This document shows positions 25,106-31,797 of a DNA stretch of 64,000 bases, piece after piece. The position numbers and the translations under genes are program-made. This DNA comes from Nonomuraea thailandensis (lineage in GTDB: Bacteria > Actinomycetota > Actinomycetes > Streptosporangiales > Streptosporangiaceae), in contig NZ_JAMZEB010000002.1 of assembly GCF_024172165.1 (NCBI RefSeq), positions 5,911,501 through 5,975,500 of the forward strand, read 5' to 3'. Position 1 is the stretch's first letter; each line of letters opens with the position of its first letter. The notes beneath the pieces are model-generated. The model saw only the letters and a program-made list of their open reading frames with translations. It made no database searches and was not told the DNA's origin.

Positions 25106-25503
25106 TCTCCCACCTGCCGGTGCGGCCACGGCACTGCGACGCGCAGGCCATGATGCACGCGACCCGCTACTACGAGTACTTCGAGGACGCCTTCCTCGAC
25201 TGGCTCGGCGCCAGGGGCGGCTACGAGCGGCTCCGGCAGGACGGCGCCGACCTGGTGGTCAAGGTCAGCGGCTGCGAGCACCACGCGCCCGCCCGGCTGG
25301 GCGACGTGCTGGCGGTGGAGAGCGAGCCTGCCAGGATCGGCTCCACCTCGCTCACGATGACGTTCACCATGCGGCGCGGGGAGGAGCTGGTCGCGGTCGG
25401 CACGGTCACGTACGTGTGCGTCCGCGACGGCCGCCCCTCCCCGCTGCCGGGGATGCTCGTTCAGAGCACCCGCTTGGCCCCCGGCAGCGACCGCACCAGA
25501 TAG
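25102..25503 (+). CDS. hotdog-fold acyl-CoA thioesterase (4-hydroxybenzoyl-CoA thioesterase type)
   Basis: The 133-residue protein begins HLPVRPRHCDAQAMMHATRYYEYFEDAFLDWL, matching the 4HBT pattern D-x(5)-H-x-x-Y-x-x-Y/FFE with the catalytic Asp position at residue 12 (CDAQ). The beta sheet DLVVKVSGCEHHAPARLGDVLAVE follows. It likely hydrolyses acyl-CoA. GTG at 25102 overlaps the ligase stop by 4 bases (GTGA). Its 3' end overlaps the convergent acyltransferase gene by 43 bases, which is unusual though both frames look genuine. Confidence 0.8.
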   Translation: MISHLPVRPRHCDAQAMMHATRYYEYFEDAFLDWLGARGGYERLRQDGADLVVKVSGCEHHAPARLGDVLAVESEPARIGSTSLTMTFTMRRGEELVAVGTVTYVCVRDGRPSPLPGMLVQSTRLAPGSDRTR

Positions 25504-26534
25504 GCCACCCACCAGCACAACGGCAGCGCGAGCACCAGCATGGCCGCGAACTTCACGATCGCGATCGTCTCCAGCCAGCGCAGCGCCCAGCCCAGCCCGA
25601 CCAGCACGAGCGGGTGGATGATGTAGACGGTGAAGGCGTGCTCGGCCAGGAACCGGCCGCGCGGCCCCTGCGTGTTGTGCCGTTCCCTGAACCACACCGT
25701 GAAGCCGATGATCAGGCCGACCGCGAGAGCGGACTCCCAGGCCGCCATCAGCGCCGTCGACAGCGGCCCGGAGGTGAACAGCGCCGGCACCAGCAGCAGG
25801 GGGGTCGCCGCGCCGGCGGCGGTGAAGCCGAGCACCGCGGCCCGCGCGGGCAGCGTCTCGAACCAGCCGCGGCGGAAGGCCACGCAGCCGAGCACGAACA
25901 GGGAGACGTACTGCGGCAGGAAGTACGGAGTCGGCAGCCCGACGATCGGCCAGTAACTGGTGACCGGCACGAGCAGCCGCCACAGGAACGTGGCCGCCGC
26001 CAGCCCCGCCGCGAACAGCACGATCCACTTCACGGCGAGCGGCGCGGGCCGCTGGTCGAGGGGCGCTCGCACGGCGCGCCACCCCACGTACGCCAGCGCG
26101 AGGACGATCAGCACCTCGACGAACCACATGGGCCCCGGGTCCCACGTGCGCAGGTAGTACTGCCAGAACGGCTCGTCACCCCGGCCGAGCGCGCCGCCGA
26201 GGTCGGCCAGCGGCCGCAGCAGCAGGATGTAGACCACCAGCGGGACGCCCAGCCGCACCAGCCGGTCGCGCACGAACACGCGGGCGCCCTTGCGGTCGTA
26301 GGAGCCGGGGGTGAAGAAGCCGGACAGGAGGAAGAAGAACCCCATGAAGAACGCCTGGTTCGTGACGACCAGCATGTCGAGCGCGATCCCCGAGGGGTCT
26401 TGGGCGGGCTCGACGTAGTACCAGAGGGGGATGTTGCCGTAGGTGATGGCGACGTGGTGGGCGACCACGAGCACGGTCAGTAATATCCGCAGGTTGTCGA
26501 TCGCGTAGAGCCTGGTTCTGGTCCCCGTCTTCAT
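25461..26534 (-). CDS. acyltransferase 3 family membrane protein
   Basis: The 357-residue protein has about ten membrane helices. It has the family signatures RLYAIDNLRILLTVLVVAHHVAI near the N-terminus (His pair) and NQAFFMGFFFLLSGFFTPGSYDRKG. A FTVYIIHPLVLVGLGW helix lies near the C-terminus. These integral membrane enzymes transfer acyl groups to exported sugars, lipids or peptides. The ATG at 26534 overlaps the TetR stop as ATGA; a GTG at 26543 is possible. It is immediately downstream of the TetR gene and is its most likely target and partner. Confidence 0.9.
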   Translation of the reverse strand: MKTGTRTRLYAIDNLRILLTVLVVAHHVAITYGNIPLWYYVEPAQDPSGIALDMLVVTNQAFFMGFFFLLSGFFTPGSYDRKGARVFVRDRLVRLGVPLVVYILLLRPLADLGGALGRGDEPFWQYYLRTWDPGPMWFVEVLIVLALAYVGWRAVRAPLDQRPAPLAVKWIVLFAAGLAAATFLWRLLVPVTSYWPIVGLPTPYFLPQYVSLFVLGCVAFRRGWFETLPARAAVLGFTAAGAATPLLLVPALFTSGPLSTALMAAWESALAVGLIIGFTVWFRERHNTQGPRGRFLAEHAFTVYIIHPLVLVGLGWALRWLETIAIVKFAAMLVLALPLCWWVAYLVRSLPGAKRVL

Positions 26535-27151
26535 GCTCGGCACGCCCTTTCCATCAAGTCGGCGAGTTCGGTGGCGTGTGCTTCGAGGTCGTGTCCCGGG
26601 TGGGTGATCCAGTAGGCGAACATGTGGTCGATGGCCGCCTGCTGGGTGACGGCCATGACGCGCATGTCGAACTGCCGGAACTCCCCGTTCGACTGCCCCA
26701 GCCGGTAGACGAGCTCTATCCCCTGGTAGAGCTCCTCGTTGGTGTGCATCCCGTAGCGTTGCCTGCCGTCCGCGGTCCTGAGGTTGCCGAAGATCTCACC
26801 CAGCGCCCTGACCTGGGTGCGGTGGCCGAGCATGTGCTCGGCGACGGCCATGACGTGCGTCCTGAGCAGCTCGGTCGCCGTCGAGATGCCGTCCATCTTC
26901 GCGAAGACGTGCTCGGCGATGGCTCCGTAGGTGTGCTCGACGACCTGCTCCATCAGCTCGTCCTTGCCGGCGAAGTGGTAGGAGATGACGCCCTTGCTGA
27001 TGCCGGCGTGCGCGGCGATCCGCGCCAGGGACGCCTGGGCGAACCCGACCTCGGCGATGACCTCGATGGCGGACGCGATGATCTGCGCCCGCCTGGCCTC
27101 CTCGATGAACGAGCGTGCCTTCTGGCCGCCCGCCTCAATTTCTGACCGCAT
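26531..27151 (-). CDS. TetR family transcriptional regulator
   Basis: The 206-residue repressor has an N-terminal helix-turn-helix: ARRAQIIASAIEVIAEVGFAQASLARIAAHAGISKGVISYHFAGKDELMEQVV, typical of TetR with the YHF recognition helix end. The C-terminal 140 residues are helical and would bind an unknown ligand. It precedes and overlaps the membrane acyltransferase gene. Two candidate operators flank its start (27141-27158 and 27183-27196), suggesting autoregulation. The ATG at 27151 lies within the first operator. Confidence 0.92.
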   Translation of the reverse strand: MRSEIEAGGQKARSFIEEARRAQIIASAIEVIAEVGFAQASLARIAAHAGISKGVISYHFAGKDELMEQVVEHTYGAIAEHVFAKMDGISTATELLRTHVMAVAEHMLGHRTQVRALGEIFGNLRTADGRQRYGMHTNEELYQGIELVYRLGQSNGEFRQFDMRVMAVTQQAAIDHMFAYWITHPGHDLEAHATELADLMERACRA

Positions 27152-27158
27152 GGCCAGA
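27141..27158. promoter_or_regulatory. candidate TetR operator overlapping the tetR start codon
   Basis: TCTGACCGCATGGCCAGA is an 18-bp imperfect palindrome with half-sites TGACCG and TGGCCA. The ATG of tetR (minus strand) sits at its centre. It matches the element at 27183 in the opposite orientation. Confidence 0.5.
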
Positions 27159-27182
27159 ATCTAGCACGCATGGATGCTGTAT

Positions 27183-27196
27183 TGGCCGGGCGGTCA
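27183..27196. promoter_or_regulatory. second candidate TetR operator
   Basis: TGGCCGGGCGGTCA has the form TGRCCG-N2-CGGTCA, one mismatch from a perfect palindrome. It lies 32-45 bases upstream of the tetR start, where the promoter is expected. TGACCG-N2-CGGTCA is a common TetR-family site shape. Confidence 0.5.
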
Positions 27197-27214
27197 GATT
27201 TTCAGCCGGGTGGA

Positions 27215-28156
27215 TCAGAAGGGAAGCCAGCCGACGCGGCCGTACCAGGCGCCGCCTGATGCGAGGTGGTCGGCGATGGCCCGCTCCAGCCGGGTGCGCC
27301 GGGGCAGGCCCGCGGGGTCGCCCGCGCGCTCGCCGTACACGAAGCCCAGCAGGTCGCCGTCGCCGAACCGCTCCAGCAGGCGGAAGCGCCGCTGGAAGGC
27401 GAGGATGTTGGAATCGGCCGGCAGGTACGCGGCCAGCTGGTCGTCCAGCAGCCACGACCCGCACGTCATCACCCTGACCTGCTCGCCGGGGAAGTGCCGC
27501 GGGAAGAACTCCCTGGCGAGCGCGAACGAGGCGTCGCAGGCGGCCGGCGTCATCGGCCCGAGGAAGTCGGGGATGTGCACCCCCAGCGAGGGCGACCCCG
27601 GCCCCGCCGGCATCCCCGCCGCCTGGACGGCCGCCCCGACGCCGGGGCTGAGCGTGTCGCGGTTGAACTGGAGCCGCCCCAGCGCGTAGAGGATGCCCCT
27701 GGTGTGCAGCATCAGCCAGAAGGGCGCGTGCAGCCCGCCCGTGCCGTGCCGCTTGCGGTGCACGGCCATGCAGCGGCCCAGGTCGGCCAGCGTCGCCCAG
27801 GACACCTCCGGCGCGATGCCGAGCTTCCGGTGGTAGGCCAGGGTGTGCGGCAGCGCGCCGAGGAAGACGTGCACGTAGAAGTACGGCCCCAGCCCGGGCA
27901 GCGGCTGGAAGAACGGCGGGCCGTCCAGGCGGCCCATCGTGGACACCAGCGAGCGCACGCACCGCTCGGCCAGCCACCACTGCCCGCTGCCCGGCTCCGG
28001 CCTGGAGGCCAGCACCGCGGCGAGGTCCTCGTGCGGCACCGTGAGGCGCAGCAGCTCCGTGACGGGGGCGGCGGGCAGGACGAGGTCGGGGCCGTCGGCG
28101 GACTCCAGGTGCGCGAGCCACTCCGGATGGGCGTGCAGCAGGGCCTTGACGTCCAT
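27215..28156 (-). CDS. acyltransferase-like protein (DUF5596-type, tentative)
   Basis: The 313-residue protein begins MDVKALLHAHPEWLAHLE. Internal features are FFQPLPGLGPYFYVHVFLGALPHTLAYH, DLGRCMAVHRKRHGTGGLHAPFWLMLHTRG and a C-terminal VMTCGSWLLDDQLAAYLPADSNILAFQRRF. I recall similar actinomycete proteins annotated as acyltransferase-domain (N-terminal DUF5596 plus GNAT-like C-terminal) proteins, but cannot verify this. No signal peptide is seen. It starts 4 bases after the CehA-like gene ends, so the two are almost surely one transcript. That partner suggests involvement in modification of a small molecule or sugar. Confidence 0.6.
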   Translation of the reverse strand: MDVKALLHAHPEWLAHLESADGPDLVLPAAPVTELLRLTVPHEDLAAVLASRPEPGSGQWWLAERCVRSLVSTMGRLDGPPFFQPLPGLGPYFYVHVFLGALPHTLAYHRKLGIAPEVSWATLADLGRCMAVHRKRHGTGGLHAPFWLMLHTRGILYALGRLQFNRDTLSPGVGAAVQAAGMPAGPGSPSLGVHIPDFLGPMTPAACDASFALAREFFPRHFPGEQVRVMTCGSWLLDDQLAAYLPADSNILAFQRRFRLLERFGDGDLLGFVYGERAGDPAGLPRRTRLERAIADHLASGGAWYGRVGWLPF

Positions 28157-28160
28157 CGGA

Positions 28161-30560
28161 TCAGCTTAGCCGCCCCTGGTAAACGGCCCTGGCCTGCTGG
28201 AGCAGGGACATGTGGTCGCCGAACTGGTACGGGCTGGCCAGCCGGCCGTGCTGCCTGATCAGGTTCTCCAGGCCGTCCAGCCACTCCAGGCACCAGCGCA
28301 CGTCCTCCTGCCTGGCGACCTGCCCGCCGTCCACGTCCACGTACACGGGGCTGGTCAGGGCGTAGCCGGTGGCGGTGAGGGTGCGCGGGTGCGGGTCGCA
28401 CAGGACCTCGGCCACCACGTACGTGGGCGCGTCCACGCGCAGCTCGGCCGTCACGGTGAGCCGGTCCTCGCCCCTGCTCCAGTGGGCGGCGCTGGGAACG
28501 GGGTTGTACTCGGCGCCGTGAACGGCGCTGTACCCGGACCCGGCCCTGTGACCGTTGCCGGTGCCGTAGCCGTGGCCGTTGCGGTGGCCGTGGCGGTCGT
28601 CGGCGGGCAGCCGCTCGGCTCCGGCCCGCACGCCCTCCGCGGTGCGGATGCGCACGGCGGTCACCTCGGGGCCGATGGCGGTGGCGGTGACGCTGATGCG
28701 CTCGCCCTTCCCGGCGTGGAGCACGTGACCGGGGCCGTGGCCGTCGACCGACAGCTCCAGCCAGGGGCCGGTGGTGGCGAACGTGCGGCCCGCGCGCACG
28801 GCCGCGGCGAACGAGCGGGCGCTCAGCTCGCCCTCGACGCGGGCGTAGACGCGGGCCCAGCCGGGCGGGTTCGACTGGTTGTCGGAGCGGGTGAAGGAGA
28901 TCATCGCGTCCGTGCCCGCCGTCACCGCCAGCCGGTTGCCCGCGCCGAGCAGCCGCCTGTAGACCGACGCCGTGGCCGGGATCGAGGCGTGGGTGAGCAC
29001 GTCGAGGCTGTCCACGAGACCGAGGGCGGCGTCGGCGACCAGCTCCCTGGCGGCGCAGTTGCGCGGCACCGGCGAGACGATGCCCTTGGGCGGGTCGCCG
29101 TCGGCGATGGGCGTGCGGAAAGGGTGGCTGTAGCCGACGAGCGCTCCGAGGCCGCGCAGCTCGCGCAGCCCGTCGGCGTTCGGCGGCCAGTCGGCGTCGC
29201 CGTCGAAGCCGGTGTGGTAGCGGCCGGGGGCGGCGCGGGGGGCGAAGGCGTAGATGTGGCCGAGCAGGTCGTTGCGGTACTCGACGCCCATCCTGGCCAC
29301 GTGGGTGGCGTCGGACCAGGGCAGGTCGCGGTCCGTCCAGTGCTCCAGCGCCTCCCGGTCGTACACGCGCCTGCCGGAGACGTTGCCCGCCAGCAGGTTG
29401 AGCACGTGCAGGTCCTCGCCGTGCTGGGCGGCGGCCGCGTCGGCGGGCACGGCGACCAGGTCGCCCGCCCAGTTGAGGTGCACGTGCAGGTCGCCGCCGT
29501 ACCAGCCGCGGGCGGCGGCGTCGTACAGGCGCGCGGGGGTCAGCTCGACCAGGTGCTCGCCGCCGGGGCGCGGGACCAGCCGGGTCCTGGCCTCGTCGTG
29601 CTCCATGCCCCTGGCCGCCGTGACCGTCAGCTGCATGCAGGGCACCTCGACGCGGAGGTCGTCGCCGTGGAAGTACGGGCGGCCGTGGTAGTCGTAGCGG
29701 TGCGGGACGTCGGGCGGGAACCAGCCGCTGCCGTCGCTCGCCACGACGCTCCACCGGCAGGGCACGCCTGCCACCAGGCGCAGCGTGGCGGACGGGATGG
29801 GCCGCAGCAGGGTGTCCAGGCGGACGCGCACGCCGTCGGCGATGATCATGCTCTCCTCGTCCACCTCGACCAGCCAGGCGCCGTGCGGGGGCAGCAGGCG
29901 CTGCGTCTCGTCCACGCTGACCAGGCAGGGCGTGTCCCGCCTGGAGTCGATGAGCAGCGACATCCGCTCCTCGCCGCGCCCGGGGAGCATCACGGCGAGC
30001 ATCGGCCTGTCCGCGGACTGGGGCCCGGACGGGGGCTCGGACGAAGGCTCGGGCAGGGGCCCGTCCGCCGGGAGCGGCCCGCAGAGCGGTGCCGCGGCGC
30101 CGCCGTCGTCGGCCGTGCGCGCGCCGCCCGGCAGCACCATGAACGGCTTGTCCCTGGCCCGGCGCCTGCCGCGGCGGTCCGCCGCGGGCGGCTCAGAGGG
30201 CAGCAGCACCGTGCGCGGGGCGCCTTCGAGCGCGACGGTGTCCGGCTCTATCCGCACGGCGACGAGGTGCCCGGGCAGCTCGCCGTCCAGGGTGTCGCGC
30301 AGCACGCGGTCGTAGTCGGGCTCGGCCAGCCTGGCGGCCAGCTGGTCCCGCGGCTCGTCGGGATGGCTCTCGGCCACCGCTTCGAGGACGAGCTGCCAGA
30401 ACCGGTCGAACAACGTGGGCGGCAGCACCCTGCGCCTGGCGAAGAACTTCACGTAATGGATCTCCGGTTCGCCCCAGGTGATCCCGTGTTCGCCCAGGAG
30501 GCGCCCGTACTCCTCCAGCGCCTCCGTCACCCTGCCGGGCAGCATCGATTCCGCACCCAT
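28161..30560 (-). CDS. CehA/McbA family metallohydrolase (PHP domain)
   Basis: The 799-residue protein has, in its second half, PHP-type metal motifs: WYGGDLHVHLNWAGD, YRNDLLGHIYAF, GALVGYSHPF and LAVTAGTDAMISFTRSD. These define the CehA/McbA metal-dependent phosphoesterase/carbaryl hydrolase group. The N-terminal ~150 residues are a separate helical domain, and a Gly/His/Asn-rich segment (DDRHGHRNGHGYGTGNGHR) sits near residue 665. The ATG at 30560 is chosen because GGGGAGGG lies 6 bases upstream; the frame continues to 30671 without support. No signal peptide. It is coupled to the acyltransferase-like gene. Substrate unknown. Confidence 0.8.
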   Translation of the reverse strand: MGAESMLPGRVTEALEEYGRLLGEHGITWGEPEIHYVKFFARRRVLPPTLFDRFWQLVLEAVAESHPDEPRDQLAARLAEPDYDRVLRDTLDGELPGHLVAVRIEPDTVALEGAPRTVLLPSEPPAADRRGRRRARDKPFMVLPGGARTADDGGAAAPLCGPLPADGPLPEPSSEPPSGPQSADRPMLAVMLPGRGEERMSLLIDSRRDTPCLVSVDETQRLLPPHGAWLVEVDEESMIIADGVRVRLDTLLRPIPSATLRLVAGVPCRWSVVASDGSGWFPPDVPHRYDYHGRPYFHGDDLRVEVPCMQLTVTAARGMEHDEARTRLVPRPGGEHLVELTPARLYDAAARGWYGGDLHVHLNWAGDLVAVPADAAAAQHGEDLHVLNLLAGNVSGRRVYDREALEHWTDRDLPWSDATHVARMGVEYRNDLLGHIYAFAPRAAPGRYHTGFDGDADWPPNADGLRELRGLGALVGYSHPFRTPIADGDPPKGIVSPVPRNCAARELVADAALGLVDSLDVLTHASIPATASVYRRLLGAGNRLAVTAGTDAMISFTRSDNQSNPPGWARVYARVEGELSARSFAAAVRAGRTFATTGPWLELSVDGHGPGHVLHAGKGERISVTATAIGPEVTAVRIRTAEGVRAGAERLPADDRHGHRNGHGYGTGNGHRAGSGYSAVHGAEYNPVPSAAHWSRGEDRLTVTAELRVDAPTYVVAEVLCDPHPRTLTATGYALTSPVYVDVDGGQVARQEDVRWCLEWLDGLENLIRQHGRLASPYQFGDHMSLLQQARAVYQGRLS

Positions 30561-30647
30561 ATGAGCCCTCCCCATCGGTTGCGCGACATCGTGACATGCA
30601 TCACGCAGCCGCCCGGTTCGGCTACCTCCGCGGAGAGGGGGTTTTCT

Positions 30648-30662
30648 CATCCCCGGGGGATG
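30648..30662. promoter_or_regulatory. 15-bp palindrome between meaB and the CehA-like gene
   Basis: CATCCCC and GGGGATG flank a single central G. It lies in the 165-bp gap downstream of meaB and upstream of the CehA-like gene, so it could be an operator for the latter or part of a terminator. Confidence 0.3.
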
Positions 30663-30725
30663 TATCTCCACCCGGGGAGTACCGATGCAGCTCCGATGTC
30701 GGGCTCTACGGGGCCATAACTCAGG

Positions 30726-31685
30726 TCAAAGCCTCTTGAACACGGACAGAATTTTTTCCGCAGCGAGGGCCGGCGTCAGCTCTCCCGACAGCACCTCGCG
30801 CTCGACCTCACCGCTGATCGCCGCCACCTCCGGGTCGCCGCGCAGCTCCGCCAGGAGCCGGTCCTGGACGAGCGTCCACGTCCAGCGCACCTGCTGGCGG
30901 CGGCGCCTGGCCGGCAGGTCGATCGTGTCCTGGTGGGACAGCACGCGCCGCCAGAGCTCCTCCAGCCCGGCGCCGCTGAGCCCGCTGCAGGTGAGCACGG
31001 GAGGCGGGGTCGTGTCGGAGCGGAGCAGGCGCAGCGCGCCCGACAGCTCGCGCGCCGCCTTCCTGGCCGGCAGCTCGTACTCGCCGTCGGCCTTGTTGAC
31101 GGCGATGACGTCGGCGAGCTCCAGCACGCCCTTCTTGATGCCCTGGAGCTGGTCGCCGGTGCGGGCCAGGGTGAGCAGCAGGAACGTGTCCACCATGTCG
31201 GCCACCGCGGTCTCCGACTGCCCCACGCCGACGGTCTCCACCAGCACCACGTCGAACCCGGCCGCCTCCACCACGACCATGGCCTCCCTGGTGGCCTTGG
31301 TGACGCCGCCGAGCGTGCCGGAGGTCGGCGAGGGGCGGATGAACGCCGCCGGGTCCGCCGCCAGCCTGGACATGCGGGTCTTGTCGCCGAGGATGCTGCC
31401 GCCCGTCCTGGTGGAGGACGGGTCCACGGCCAGCACGGCCACCTGGTGTCCCGCGGCCGTCAGCCGGGTGCCGAGCGCGTCGATGAACGTGGACTTGCCC
31501 ACCCCCGGCACCCCCGACACGCCGACCCTGCGGGCCCGCCCGGACAGCGGCGTGAGCTCGACGAGGAGCCGCTGCGCGAGCGCGTTGTGGTCGGGCCTGG
31601 TCGACTCGACCAGCGTGATCGCGCGGGCGATCCAGGTACGGGAGCCCGCCCGCACACCCCGGGCGTAGTCCTCCAGCGAGTGCAC
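30726..31685 (-). CDS. meaB: methylmalonyl-CoA mutase-associated GTPase MeaB
   Basis: The 319-residue G3E GTPase has Walker A GVSGVPGVGKSTF near 54-66, the conserved AVLAVDPSSTRTGGSILGDKTRM near 83-105, VETVGVGQSE near 148, and NKADGEYE (guanine-specific NKxD) near 197. MeaB protects and reactivates B12-dependent methylmalonyl-CoA mutase in the cytoplasm. Its targets MutB and MutA are encoded 2.3 kb away with a kinase gene between. GTG at 31685 follows AAAGGGG. It is divergent from the kinase with a 112-bp gap. Confidence 0.94.
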   Translation of the reverse strand: MHSLEDYARGVRAGSRTWIARAITLVESTRPDHNALAQRLLVELTPLSGRARRVGVSGVPGVGKSTFIDALGTRLTAAGHQVAVLAVDPSSTRTGGSILGDKTRMSRLAADPAAFIRPSPTSGTLGGVTKATREAMVVVEAAGFDVVLVETVGVGQSETAVADMVDTFLLLTLARTGDQLQGIKKGVLELADVIAVNKADGEYELPARKAARELSGALRLLRSDTTPPPVLTCSGLSGAGLEELWRRVLSHQDTIDLPARRRRQQVRWTWTLVQDRLLAELRGDPEVAAISGEVEREVLSGELTPALAAEKILSVFKRL

Positions 31686-31724
31686 CCCACCAACCCCTTT
31701 CTTCGCAGTTGATCAGCCTAACTT

Positions 31725-31754
31725 CTGACAAGTCTTGACTTTTGCCAGTAGGGT
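31725..31754 (+). promoter_or_regulatory. candidate promoter of the Ser/Thr kinase gene
   Basis: CTGACA (31725-31730) and TAGGGT (31749-31754) are 18 bases apart. AGGAG and the ATG at 31798 follow. TAGGGT fits actinobacterial -10 elements. Confidence 0.4.
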
Positions 31755-31797
31755 GCTCGATGTTCTTGTCTCAGCCGTCACAGGAGTCACTCCCCTC

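Noticed and set aside
28212..30719. An 835-codon open frame on the plus strand
   Set aside because: It is antisense to the CehA-like gene, has biased shadow composition (V/G/A/R repeats) and no ribosome site; the minus-strand protein has clear motifs.
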